A DNA stretch of 64,000 bases from Epiperipatus broadwayi (GCA_028023455.1 JAQFVV010006238.1:4846572-4910571); one strand, 5' to 3'; shown: positions 33,401 to 45,547, numbered from the stretch's first letter. Notes: generated by a model from the letters alone, not told the origin. Made by a program: numbers and translations.

Positions 33401-34374
33401 TCTGTAGTAACAAATAATTTGTATTTTATCAGAATAAAATTTATCAAAAATAGTTTAACCTCACCACTAGCATGCGTCAATAATAAAAGTTTCGTATATT
33501 ACACAAATAACGTACGACACAATTTATCTGGTGAGGCATAGAATACCGGTAAGCGAAGCCACAGTTGGTCCGATACTGCGTTAGATCGCAGCGTATTTAT
33601 TTCGTAATGTAAAGCATTAATCGAATAATTGCTGTTATTAACTATTCAACCAATGTTGAAATATAAGCTGTAACCTTTAACATATTGTATTGCATTTGTA
33701 AACATTGTTATTTTTTTACAAACATAAACAAAACTTACATTTTTCATTGTTTTTTTCTTTGGTGAAGCTATTAAGTGTCCCTGTGTTTACATATAAACGG
33801 CTACTGGAAGATATTGTTAGTGTGTCTTTATGTTACATATAATGATGGCATTGGTTCAGTTTATTATATTCAATTAAGTTTTAAATGAGTCGATTTAAAA
33901 AGGAACTTTTGGAGGATTTTTGTTTAATCTTTTATTTGTCTGTTTAAAATTAAAAAAAATAAGACAATAAAGCTTTCATGCTGAACTATCTCTCTTGTGC
34001 CATTTTGCTTCTTTTAAAAAAATGTGATTTGAAAATCCCCTTAAAGCTTTTATCCTGAGCTCTCTTGGGATCTGAAACAAAAGACCTTGATCTTCTCTTT
34101 ATGCAAAGATTAATATTTATTCAGGTAAAACTAATCCAATTCTGGTTTCAATAAAATATATCAAGTGGAAAACGATTTTTAATTTTTTGTATTCCATTTT
34201 ATTTTCGTTTTTTATGAAAACTAAATAGAATAATAAATATTGAATTATTAACACCTATAAAATATTGCTACCAATATTTTCCATTTTTTACATGAATTAC
34301 TAAACATTTTTATAAATTAAATATTATGGCAATAATAAGCTAGAACAATAATAAACAGTTACTCAAACTAATAA
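33401..34374. other. Unassigned, with a CpG-richer stretch at 33460-33620
   Basis: 33460-33620 has many CpG ('cgtacgacac', 'aataccggtaagcgaagcc', 'gcgttagatcgcagcg') against a CpG-poor background. It could be unmethylated regulatory or exonic DNA, or a young element. I see no open frame of note. Confidence 0.4.
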
Positions 34375-34900
34375 GGCCATGTCAAGTCCAAAAGAAAAAG
34401 GGAACAGCCTACACTAGGAATCAGTTATGTATAACGATACAGATCAATCTATGAGCCACAAATACAACCACATATAAAACATACATGTCTATTTTTTGAT
34501 TTACTTGATATTTTACGATGCTGTTTTTTAATTTCTTCAGCAGAAGGCTTTAAATACTTCATGTCTAATTGTAGCTTTTTAATGTATTCTCTTTCCCAGT
34601 GGAAACCAATTGGATATTTAACTTCTTTAAAATGTCTTTGAGATAATCCTTATAACATAGATTATCTCTCCCATGAAAACTATGCTCAACTTCACCATAA
34701 AACGTCCTTTTAGGATGTTTTGCATTGGTCATTGTTTTACATGTCCAATTCAACAAAGACATGAATTTATAATGAAGGACTGAATAGTATCACATACAGC
34801 AAGCTGGAGAATATATTGATTGGTTTTATGATTTGACATTCTATTTTTAAAAATTCTACAGAGCATCCTTAAATAAATCTATTCTAATACTTTTGTATTG
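34375..34900 (-). pseudogene. LINE ORF C-terminus with zinc-finger-like tail, copy 1
   Basis: Minus-strand order: 'LRMLCRIFKNRMSNHKTN' (about 34880-34820; family C-L-R-x-I-L), 'SCLCWIGHVK' (W-x-GHV), then 'PKRTFYGEVEH' and 'YKDYLKDILKKLNI' (family L-Y-G-E-L, Y-K-D-x-L-K). It ends with 'RHVCFICGCICGS', a C-x2-C pair like the C2H2-like end of several LINE ORFs. One frame stays open at 34762-34565; others are shifted. A second copy is at 50775-51230. Clade uncertain. Confidence 0.65.
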
Positions 34901-36050
34901 TGCTGAACACCTACAATATTATGTATGTTTCCAAATTTTTTCCCTCTTATCAGTGCATCTCTCATCTTAGATCCATCATATTGCAAACAATCAACAATGC
35001 AAAAATTCAGACCACCATCTTTTGCTATTCATGCATTTTCCAACCAACCTTCACTCTTCAGGTAATGTAGATGTGGCAAATACCTGAATCTTCATGTCTG
35101 TGTTAATTGCTCAATATTTTTTATTATCCCACACTCACACAACATAAAAACTAGTTTCTATCTATGTTTAATACCTTATGGAAGGGTGACCAATCGTTGC
35201 ACTATCGATAAATATAGTCAAGATTTTATGTTTGTTATCAGTGTATCCCTCCAGCTCTGTTTTACCATATTACAATCATCCACTAATGAGAAAACTTATT
35301 CACCTTCTCACACTATGGACACATTTTACAAACAACCTTTATTTATTAGGTAACTTAGAAGCATCACATATCTGAAATACCATGCCCATGCTGTTAACCC
35401 TTTATTTCTTCATTAAACCACTCTCATGCAAAATAGGGGTTGATTTCTAATTGCTTTGTTTTTGAAATGTATGCAATGTGTAATGTATCTACTGCAAATG
35501 CTTTTGTCATTTATTTTTCAGTGTACATTTGTCTTTCTATTCACATTAGGTTCTGTTTTTAATCTAATTGTATGCATATATTACCATTGTGTTAAGCAGA
35601 CCTAAAATAAGAAAAATGGCAGAATACTCACTTGAATAATATAAGATAAATTATTTATGAACTAGGAAAGACAAAAAAAGTTATTAAAAGTTTTAATCTG
35701 ATTAATGTAATGATATATTTAAGAAGATATAATATGACATTCAATAATAAAAAGTACAACTGACTAATAACAATAAAACTATTAATAGAATAAGTATTTT
35801 AACAGACATCTAAGATATCCCTAAAAAATATTGCAGTTGATTTTGTTATTCACTTATCTTTCTTGAGTGAAACATGGTAATAATATTCTTTTAAATTTTG
35901 AGTTATACAGACTTAAAATGATTTAAATAATGGATGAAGGAAAATTAAATTTAAAAAATGGAGTAGTATGAGGAAAAAATTATATATATATATATATTAG
36001 TAAGGAAACAAGTCATACATCACATGCTGTAATTAGTTTGTATTTACAAA
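34901..36050. other. Unassigned AT-rich DNA
   Basis: 34901-35400 may be upstream LINE sequence too decayed to read. 35970-35997 is a (TA)n run. No gene recognised. Confidence 0.45.
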
Positions 36051-36274
36051 TGTAATATAACGAGCATGCTAATAGTTCTAAACAAGCTTCTTTTTTCCGA
36101 TAAATGCCACAAGAGAAAGCATTTAAAATCTCTCTCTAGAATTATTTCCATTCCTTCACTGACAAAATTAGCTGGGAATAGGGACAATTCTAGATAAAGA
36201 TTTTAAATGTTTTCTTTTGTCGCATTTATTGAAAAAAGCTTGTTTAAAACTATTAGCATGCTTGTTATATTACA
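36051..36274. mobile_element. Foldback / palindromic MITE (224 bp)
   Basis: The left arm begins 'TGTAATATAACGAGCATGC' and the right arm, on the opposite strand, 'TGTAATATAACAAGCATGC'. Pairing continues for about 95 nt through 'ctaatagtt', 'aacaagctt' and 'atttaaaatct' to 'ctagaatt', with a short central region that itself partly pairs. The right end abuts a (TA)n tract. Non-coding. Confidence 0.8.
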
Positions 36275-37199
36275 TATATATATATATATATATATTATAC
36301 TGAGACAAAGTCGGTATATGTAAACACACACACACTCAAGCAATGTAAAATACTCTATCTTATTTTCTTACAACTTATGATAAAAAATAGATATAGTTGT
36401 CTTTCCATACTTTCTAAAATACACTTGTAAAATAAAATATTAATATGTCTAATTAAATAGTTTAAGGCTTTAACATAATTTACTAAAATAATATTCTCTA
36501 AAAATGAAAAATAATATGCCATTATAAATATCAATAAATAATTTATACTTGTATATGCCGCGGGAGTAATTAAAAAGGGATATTTTAAATATAATTGTAG
36601 TAAAAGTAAAAGCTTATAGAAATGATTTTGAGAAAGATTAAATGCTCGACTTTTAGCTAAAGTAAATTACATTGTTCTCGTAAGACACGCACACACGTAT
36701 GCATTCAAGGTGTGAATGAATATAAGTTTGTTAACTGAGATTGCAATATGAGATTGTCTAAACATAAGATTGCCTTAAGCACATGGATTGAGTAGGACAC
36801 GGACCCCAATGACAACTCTAAGAACATGGAACTCTGGGGGGAGATTCGATCCTCAGATAAGATCCAACCCATATAAATATCAAGCAAAAAATGTTAAAAA
36901 AAAAAAAAAGACAGAGATATAAAATATAAAATGTTATGTTAAGAGAAGCTAAGTCAAATTATCAAATTTTTGTTCAACTTTCTCAAAATTCAATTTAATT
37001 CAAATTACTTCGTTTGTGCTATCCGTTTTCAAGATGATCGATATGAAATTAATATTTAGAGCGTCGACTGTCATGAGGGGCTAGGAAACCCTTCAGTGAT
37101 TGATCGACGCTCCGCCACCAGAACATCTCTGTCGCTATGAATACTTAATAATATTACCATCTAAAATTAGTGCTCCAACCAGTTCAATAATGTTCCGTG
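36275..37199. other. Unassigned; small hairpin at about 37059-37112
   Basis: Mostly AT-rich. 'GAGCGTCGA' (37059-37067) and 'TCGACGCTC' (37103-37111) form a 9-bp inverted repeat around a GC-richer loop ('ggggctaggaaacccttcag'). Otherwise no gene seen. Confidence 0.45.
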
Positions 37200-37335
37200 A
37201 AATACATGAATCATCCTGATTTATTACGCTCAACTTTAAAAGAAATGAACAACCTCCTTATGGAAAACATCATCTCCCATGTTCAAACCTCCACTTAATT
37301 AGAAGCAGCAGAAGAATAAGCCAAAATCCTAGGTA
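37200..37335 (+). other. Exon-like or gag-like frame of unknown origin
   Basis: The frame from about 37195 reads 'SVKYMNHPDLLRSTLKEMNN' then 'LLMENIISHVQTST', a stop, 'LEAAEE', another stop and 'AKIL', followed by a GTAAAC donor-like site at 37333. Its composition is more protein-like than surrounding frames. Two in-frame TAA stops rule out a normal exon. It may be a decayed element ORF or chance. Confidence 0.2.
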
Positions 37336-38100
37336 AACACTTTATTTTTTTTATGCTTTCATTCATTCCATACGTAAACTTTTAAAAGAGGCAATCTCAT
37401 AATTAACTAACTTTGATTTCGTAAATTAAACTATAAAATATTCCGTAATTCATTATATTTAAAAATTTATTATTGTAACTTATTATTGTAATCTCAGCCT
37501 TCGTAAGATCAAACATTATGCAATTCCTAAAAATTTAAATCTCAGGACTTTTCAAATATGAACTTTGATCCTAGTTATTATCTTATAATTTATAACACTT
37601 ACCTTCAAAACTGTAAAAAAAAAAAAAGAAATTTATATTCTATCATCCATATTTTACGATATATAATATGTTCTTTTCTGTGCGAGTGCGTAAATGCGTG
37701 TGTGTGCGTGTAAATAAAACTTTTAACCAATGTGCTTTTTTTTATATTCAATAAATTTGTTCAGTATTTAAACAAGTCGAGCATTTCTCAAATCATTTCC
37801 TATAATTAAATCTTTATTCTATTTTTTCGTCTTGATTATTAATAAAGTTAGCATTTATGCATATAGTTAATTATATTACTCTAGATTTATCTTTCTTAAA
37901 CTTTGTTGCTTTTTTTTTGTAAAATGTCTCTTACAAACATCGTGCCGTAAGTCACGATGTTTATTTATTTATTTACTTCTTCCGTATTTAAGATAGATTT
38001 AAGAATTGGGAGGGCCTATTATAAAAGATAAATAAATGTCAATGAGTTGTAAATATAGCTGGAGTAAATAATTCTACCGGACGGTATGATATAGGGGGGA
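37336..38100. other. Unassigned non-coding DNA
   Basis: No gene. Contains a TG/CG-rich simple run near 37681-37712 and an A run at 37617-37627. Confidence 0.5.
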
Positions 38101-38394
38101 TGATCTTATAAGCTTCTAATTGTTTAGAGATATAAACGAATAATCGTATTGGTCCCAAATAACCAATGATACGGTCCAATGCTTGGATCGATCAGTTAGT
38201 TAATCAAGCATCTTCTCCATTGGTTATCATAGCGTCTTTTACCATAATAGTAATTTTGAAACAATTACAGTGCGACCCTGAGTGTCCCTATTGGTCCATG
38301 CTGGGAGTTCGAGCTTGTGGGCGGGATTAGACTTCGAAATCGTTTTGACATGACATAAGGTGATGCGAGAAGTTAAATTATAATTAAATCATCA
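38101..38394 (+). repeat. Possible LTR-like segment (PPT-like and PBS-like flanks)
   Basis: Immediately left is 'ATAGGGGGGA' (38091-38100), which resembles a polypurine tract. The segment begins TG (38101) and could end CA (38394). Four bases later comes 'TGGTGCCCCC' (38399-38408), which looks like a primer-binding site. The segment is CpG-richer than its surroundings. A real 3' LTR would follow a PPT and a real 5' LTR would precede a PBS, so having both implies a tandem element or coincidence. No second copy is in the window. Confidence 0.25.
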
Positions 38395-38542
38395 TATCTG
38401 GTGCCCCCTTGTATTGATAGTGAACATTTATCGATAGAAGAAAATAAATAAAGCTTTACGCTATGTCATGTTTGTTTCGGAATCACAATCCCTACGTGAT
38501 CGGATGACCAAGCGACAAGGTTACAATATATATATATATATA
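38395..38542. other. CpG-richer stretch ending in a TA run
   Basis: No coding frame recognised. Ends in the TA repeat where the next element begins. Confidence 0.45.
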
Positions 38543-39508
38543 CACACCTGGCTCTCATTTTATGCGGTAGATAGGTCCACAGAAAACCCACATTAAAAAA
38601 AATAGACTTAATTTACCTTGAAAAATGGGGGATAGATGCTGTAATTTTCAGGATTTGCATAAAAGCAAAGCATAAAGGAAAAATTACTTTAAAAAATTCA
38701 CATTAACAAGATAAGCAAATAAAGTATGACTAATAAAAAATTTCAAATATTTGAAAAAAATCAATACAAGACAAACTTTTTTTTTACTTTTTTTATTATT
38801 ACAGTATTTAATTTTACATTTTTCATACATATTTTAATCATTACCGCTAGCATTCATTTGTAAACTGGTAAGAAATCAGATTCGATGTGATGTGTTGTAG
38901 TTTCTCCTTAAACGAAGTCAAGAATCTCTCAGTAATTATGCCCAGAGAAACCTGTTAGCCACTTTATTTTTATTCATGATGTGATGTACAACTAGCGCCA
39001 TTTTCAGCCTTGTGCTGTGTTAATGGTTTTCTGTTTTTATATTAAAAAAATGAAATCACAATCAAAACAAAAAGATTATACATTATCATTAGAATGATTA
39101 TTTTCAGTTTATAAAATGTTCGTTTTTTATTTTAAAAATCTAAAAGATTATTTATTTTTGTTCTATATAACAAAATACATTTTAAAAGTTTAAATTTTTT
39201 GAATATTTATTGTGATATTTTTATATGTATGTATAAATCTATTATTATTATTTACTCATTAGTATAAATAGGTTATTTACATAGAAGCTAAGTTCTAAAT
39301 ACAGCTTCAGGCCATATTCATGTTAGCTGCTAATACGTTATATTTTTGGAAAAAAAAAAGTATTTCAAGTCAAAATAAGTTATTAATAATTTAAATTTCT
39401 TGATATCTAATAAATATAGAAAAATATGAAAGATATTAAGAAGAAATATGAATCGCATAACTTCAAAATCGCATTAAAATAATCCGCATAAAATGAGACC
39501 CAGGTGTG
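38543..39508. mobile_element. Tigger/pogo-like TIR element, copy 2 (966 bp)
   Basis: Left end 'CACACCTGGCTCTC' then 'ATTTTATGCGG'; right end on the opposite strand 'CACACCTGGGTCTC' then 'ATTTTATGCGG', with TA on both sides (38541-38542, 39509-39510). The left 200 bp matches the right end of 30680-31863 inverted. The interior, about 39060-39430, is the inverted counterpart of repeat R as at 59480-59870 ('ggccatattcatgttagctg' here). So it is either a nested insertion or R is part of a longer relative. No transposase frame. Confidence 0.65.
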
Positions 39509-40214
39509 TATATAAAAGAAGGTTCTTTATTCAACATAATACAGAATGGTATTTATCTACAGTGGGGAGCCAGAGACTTTTCTTCTCATTAATTTAATAC
39601 AGACTACTTCTAGTGCTTATTATACATACATTACTCCAAGATTAAGACTAAATTCACTCTAGCCATAGCATAAAATGACAATTTTTTGGAAAAAGAGTGG
39701 TTCATCTTTTTTTGTTACCTCCTTTTCTTATAAAGAGAGATGTTTGGGAGCGCAGGCTAAAAATAATGATTATTTAAATCAATCACAAAATTTATTTTAA
39801 AGATCTTTTAAATTGATTGATATCATTAATCTCTTAAAAAACTGATATTATTTATTATTATGTTTGGCACCAGTTTTTGTCAATAATCAACCTTTACTTC
39901 ACATTTAATGTCATTCTAAAAATCATATTTGAAGTTTGCTAATATTAAAAAAATAAGTTTGTAATGAGAATGTTGTTTTTTTCATTAAGCAATAAGCAGT
40001 AAAATAGTATAAGTTAACAACTCCAGAAAATCAGCTTTGATTTAAATTTATTTTAAATATGTGAATGATTAAATGTTATTTTGTGATGAATATATCAAAT
40101 TCTGCTTTAAAATATTAAAATTGCTTTATAACTTTTAGAATATCTCAATAACTCTTAATATAGTTTTCTTAATGGCAGGTAATGATGTTATACAATCAGT
40201 GTCACAAGATATGG
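39509..40214. other. AT-rich non-coding DNA
   Basis: Nothing recognised, apart from resemblance of 39910-39965 to 15110-15170. Confidence 0.5.
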
Positions 40215-40215
40215 T

Positions 40216-40862
40216 AATGGTAATGGCCATGGTTTTTTTGTTAACCCTCTTACAATGTGACAGTTTAATTGTATTCATTGGCCATAATTTTTTTGTTAAC
40301 CCTCTTACATTGTGACAGTTTAATTGTTTTCACTGATTATAAACCTTTAACATTAAGTCTAAGATTAAACTGTTATTACTTATCAGAATATAATTAGGGG
40401 GATTTGAATTCAGATTTTCAAACACCATTTAGTCACTTGCAAGATAGAGTGGATAATTAAAGGGAACTTGAAAGTCTGAATTCAAATTGCCTCATTACAT
40501 CTAGCTTCAAAGTATGTATAATATGTTTGTATTTAAATATTATCTATCAGAATATAATAAATTTGACTTCATTTGATATTTTTGTTTACAAATGAAATAA
40601 ATTCTAAATCACATATGATTTTTGAAAATATTAGAAGATTTAGATTGTAATCAAATTAAAAGACTTCATACATCATCATTGCTGAGAAGAATATTTTCGT
40701 TTTCAAAAAACAATGAAATCTTTTTTATATGACATTTATTTTTAAATATGAAGGAATAAATATTTATTTCTCTTAAATTGATAAAATTATGCTTTAAAAG
40801 AAGAACCTTTTAAAATATTTTTTATAGTCCTATATTATATTCACACACAATTGATAATTGGA
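40216..40862 (-). repeat. Dispersed AT-rich repeat R, minus-strand copy with duplicated end
   Basis: Reading the minus strand from right to left gives the R landmarks 'tcaaatttattatattctga' and a right end 'GAGGGTTAAC'. The terminal 55 bp is duplicated in tandem (40225-40279 and 40280-40334, each with 'ggccat', then 'ttaaccctcttaca'). It is interrupted by the family S insertion at 40397-40510. Confidence 0.6.
40397..40510. repeat. Inverted pair of family S tRNA-like heads
   Basis: 'GGGGGATTTGAATTCAGA' (40396-40413, a minus-strand B box) faces 'CTTGAAAGTCTGAATTCAAA' (plus-strand B box, about 40469-40488). The two halves form a small palindromic SINE dimer inside repeat R. Confidence 0.5.
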
Positions 40863-40977
40863 TTTTTTTTCATATGTCATAGCATCGGCCGAGACGCGAA
40901 CCCATAACTGTCTGCAACAAACTACTTGCTTGCAAGGCAGCTGCGATAACATCTCAGCTAACCATGCTTGGCATGCT
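40863..40977 (-). repeat. Mini-SINE (tRNA-only, TSD-flanked), copy 2
   Basis: The minus strand has 'GCATGCCAAGCATGGTTAGC' at the 5' end, an anticodon-type arm with loop CTTGCAA (anticodon position TGC), then 'GGGTTCGCGTC' (B box) and 'GGCCGATGCTATGACATATG' before a poly(A) (T on plus, 40863-40870). Perfect 10-bp target duplication AATTGGATTT at 40856-40865 and 40978-40987; the poly(A) boundary is shared with it. The variable-loop region is about 15 nt longer than in copies 1 and 3. It sits at the end of repeat R. Confidence 0.88.
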
Positions 40978-40987
40978 AATTGGATTT

Positions 40988-41834
40988 GTTACATGTTTAA
41001 CTAAGCTTGTAAACTACCTCAGGATGATTTACATTGTTCAAAAAATATAATGTTCTACTTTTTAAAATAAAATATTTCCATTTAAAATAAATTGTTGACA
41101 ATTTATATTTTGATTTTTAATAATTATTATATTGTTAAACAAAAAAAAATCTTAAATTCTAATAAGCTTGCAAAGAATCACATTTTTTGTTACTATTTGT
41201 CCCATATATTGTAAAAATTAATGACACCAGAAACACAAAAGATACTCATCAAGATGATGCAAACCCTTTTTATCTTATTGAATTTTCACTTTTATGACAT
41301 CTATGAAATTTTTTTTAAATTAAAATTTTAGAATAAATATACATGATTTAAAACAACATAGAAATAGAGTTTGTAAAGATTTTCAATAGATAATGAATGA
41401 TTTCTTAAATGAATGACTTCACATGAAATCCTTAAATGATTAGCTTTTACAGTGAAATTTATTAACTTCTGTTTTTAAAAAATATATACAAATAAGATCA
41501 AGTTTATAAATATACTCTTTGGGTTTTAAATAATTATTACACAATTATTGTGCAAGAATAATCAGAAATATTTAATAAATGATGCAAAATTCATATATTT
41601 TGTTATTCCAAAAGCTTTTTCAAAATATTCTTGCAAATGCTATGGAAGTCAGATTCAAAGAGTGAAAAATTTCAAGGAGTGTGGTGAAATACAAACCAAT
41701 AGATATAGATTTTGATCTTAATCAAATTTCCTTAAAAATACTGACATCTTCAGATTTATTTTTGAATTAATAAACAATATTTGTTAGATTGTGGTTTTTG
41801 CATTTTAAAAAAGTTACATTAACTGCTTGAATCT
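40988..41834. other. AT-rich non-coding DNA
   Basis: Nothing recognised. Confidence 0.5.
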
Positions 41835-42118
41835 AGAGTGCCATATTGATTTTTTTTAAAAACTGATCTGAGACCCAATTTTTACAATAACTTTAGTTTT
41901 AATAATGTTAGAGCAAAAAATTTACATTGATAGAAACTAGAAAAACTAAGGAAAACAATAAGGTTAAGACAAATAGTGATTATCATTTAAACAATAAGGA
42001 AAAAAAGAAATTTCAACATCTGCCATAATTATTACTTTATTGTTTGTTCATAATTTCTAATTCATGATCTTCATTGATAATTTATTTGTATTCCTCACAA
42101 AATTAATTTTCAAACCAT
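41835..42118 (+). repeat. Direct repeat E, copy 1 (about 285 bp)
   Basis: High similarity to 44168-44462 in the same orientation: 'gagcaaaaaatttacattga', 'ggaaaaaaagaaatttcaac' and 'ttattactttattgtttgtt' occur in the same order. The copies are 2.3 kb apart. Class unknown; non-coding. Confidence 0.8.
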
Positions 42119-42394
42119 ATATAATATGTCTTACCTGAGATAATCCATAGCTTCAGAATCTCCAAAAGTATTCACGTAAGAATTCTGCATTTTTATCTTG
42201 TACACCAAAAGTTACCAAATCTTCAAGGCATCTATAAGAAAAAGATTCATCCTAATAAAAGATTCAAAACAAATCATTTCCAGAAGATAGATATGCATTT
42301 GTCATCATAGCAATTGGTTTCTTGTCTATCTGAAACTAGAAATTGTAAAATACTGTCTGTATCACTAATAAAATTAGTTTCACCTCTTTTTTGT

Positions 42395-42470
42395 GTACAT
42401 CAGTGATGTTTATATTCTTTATGCACACAAGTGATGTTTATATTCTTTATGTACAGAAGTGATGCTATCT
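42395..42470. repeat. 28-bp tandem repeat, about 2.7 units
   Basis: Unit with 'agtgatgtttatattctttat' at 42395, 42423 and (partial) 42451. Confidence 0.8.
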
Positions 42471-44167
42471 TGTTATATTTATTGTATCACATAGATATAA
42501 TTTATTTGCATATAGTCCTATTGTTAGCTATAGACTTGAAAATAATGTGATGAAACATATAGCAAAACTAGAGTGATTCCACAGCATGAGTATCAAGGCA
42601 TAGACAAGAATCAGAATTTGATTCTTTGCCTGAATATGCAATTTTTCTGTACATTTGATTATTAGTTTTGTAAATCATTATTTGTAAACACAAACACACT
42701 ATAAAAACATAATAATAAATAATAAATTATTAAACCATTTGAGAATCATTATTTTTATAAAATAAGTTTATTTCTATAAAATAAGTGGATTAGAACACAC
42801 AAAATTGCTGCACATATGAATTCATAGGAGCATAAATAAATATAGAATTTATATTGATACACACCACTAAAAATGCAAATTAATAAAAATTAAATCATTT
42901 TTTTAAATAATTTTAAAAAATTAAATTGTATATTTACAAGCCCGATATTCTGCAATTACGTTTACACCATGGAAGGCCTTGTTTGTGAATCAGCATATTT
43001 TTAATCTGTTTTGTGTAACTCATGAGGTTGATAAAAGTTTTCTGTCTTTATTGCTTCATGGAAATTACAAAATTGATCCAAAAAAATTAAATGCACCTGT
43101 TAAGAAAAAAAAATTAATAAAAAATCCAAATTTCATCGAATTTTTTTGTTAAAGACATCTTTAGAAAGATATGTTAGAGATGTATCAAATGCCTGTATTT
43201 CTGTTGATGTCATGCTTATAGTTTTTACATCATTAAAAAAAGAAAACATTTTGACCAATCAAATAAGACACGTGGGACACATGCTTAATAACCCAAAGCA
43301 GTTAACATCATTAAAGACAGCCATAGAAGAGCAATTTAAAATGGCAAAATCTTGACACCATTTCTAAAGTAATCAATCAAAGTAGCTCTCAGACCTAGTA
43401 ATGAGAAAATTACTTGATACATCTGAGGTTTTGCAATTTAAATATTGTCAATATCAGTTTAATAGTTGTATATGTAATATTTCATAATTAGAACAATAGG
43501 TAAACTAAATTCTGTCAATACACAACATAAAATAACTGTTTGCAATAAAAGAACAATTCATTTTTCTCATATTGACAAGAAAAGATGGACAACTCTTTTT
43601 TATAAAAACTTATCTTGTACTGCAACAAGAAGCCATTTCAGTTACTTATACCAATTGCATGAGTCTTAATCTCAAAGAATTATATATTGTAGTGGTAGCA
43701 AGATATATGTTATAAAACTCATATATATCTATGTTACTTATTTCATAATTTAAAAATATATGACCAAATTTATTAAGGAAGTTAAATAAATAGTTAAGTA
43801 GATTTTAAAATGTAATAAAATAAAAAGATTGTGTTGCATTTTCTTTTAAAAGATAATAAAGCTTTTTTTTATTGAGAATGGGGTGGGGAAAAGAATTAGA
43901 AATACAATCTTAAAAACTTGCTCTCCTTTTTATAAATTAAAATACATAAAATAATAAATATTTAAAAATAAAATTTAGTGAAAAATCTAAAATAAAAAGG
44001 ATTAATTAATTAGTGAAAGAAATTTTTTTGAATGCTGGTAAAAATTCCTGGCTCCATAATGATATTTAAATTGAATTAATTATAAACTATGTAAGTTTCT
44101 CATCAGAATAAATGCAAAGAAATAGTAGATTAATCTAGAAAAAGAATAGATTAACTTGTTGATTACC
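42471..44167. other. AT-rich non-coding DNA
   Basis: A 69-codon plus-strand frame at 43146-43355 has a fairly protein-like, Lys-containing composition but no recognisable domain, start context or neighbours. I leave it uncalled. The rest is AT-rich. Confidence 0.4.
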
Positions 44168-44462
44168 CAGGCACCATATTGAATTAAAAAAAAAAAAACT
44201 GAAGTGAGACACAATTTTCACAATAACTTCAGTTAGAGCAAAAAACTTTACATTGATAGAAATGAGAAAAACTAAGAAAAACAATAAGAGTAAGACAAAT
44301 TACCATTTAAAAAACAAGGAAAAAAAGAAATTTCAACATACAACATAATTATTACTTTATTGTTTGTTCATAATTTCTAATTTATCATTAACAAAGCTTA
44401 AATTACATTTTCATTGATAATTTCAATGTATTTCTCAATAACAATCAAAAATTTCAAACTGT
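44168..44462 (+). repeat. Direct repeat E, copy 2
   Basis: Same orientation as 41835-42118, with an A run (about 44186-44199) at its left and an extra segment near 44390-44410. Confidence 0.8.
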
Positions 44463-45547
44463 TGTCAAGGCAACCTTTTTTAAAGAATAGTTTCCATATA
44501 TATACATTGTAATGGCAAAAATAAATAAATCAAATTAGGCATTAAAACATACTAACCTGAAAAAATTTGTAAGTTAATAATGATGAGCATTATGCAAGTT
44601 AGATAGTTTATTTACAATAATATGGATTCCATTTTTGACTGGTTATAATAATCTTATGGCAAGTAAATAACATGAATGTTTTAAATTAAAATCTTAAAAT
44701 AAGAATAACATAATGAATAAATGCAATGAACGCAATGCAATATTTGTCACTGATAGATCTTGCATTCACTTCAAAGTAAAATAGATGCATAAATGAAATT
44801 TTGAGATCAAGGACATCAATACAATTGTAGTAAATCAAAATATTTCATGAATGTTAATATATGTAAGAAAATAATGGATGCAAAAATGAACAGAGTACCA
44901 TCTTCATGGTCTGAAACCAAGACACTTCAGATTGGTCTATATAAATCAGAATTTAGGCCAAAGATAAGATGGCTGCTCTTATCTTTATAAAGTCTCTATC
45001 TTGTGTTTGGGTTTGAGATTTTCATCTGTACTCATCTCAGCATCTTTGAGCTATTATAAAAATCAGTAAGGTGTTTGTCTTAAAAAGATGAAATTCTTTC
45101 TCTTTAATTTCTTACAATCTATGCACTTAATAACTAAATGTGAACTTTAAATAATAAAAATAAATTAATATATTATTTTTTTTATATTTGATAAAGAAAT
45201 TTTACAACTTTGGAAACATATTTTATTTATGTTAAAATATAAACGTATGTAATATTATAAAATAATAATATTTCAAATGATTTTTATTACAGTTTGTTAG
45301 TATACAACAATTGTAATAATCACACATATTTGTTTACCTTTATAATTTAAATTATTTTTAAATTTTGATGTTAGAATCATGAAACAGAGCAGAAAAATAT
45401 CCATCAAATATTAACAATGCTTAAATCTCCACACATGTCATAAAGACAAAATATATATATACATTTCTGCTCTGCTCCAGGTTAAACAAATTTAATGCAT
45501 AGTAAAATTTAATATTTATAATCATATCTATATATTAAATATTTTTA
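44463..45547. other. AT-rich non-coding DNA
   Basis: Nothing recognised. Confidence 0.5.
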
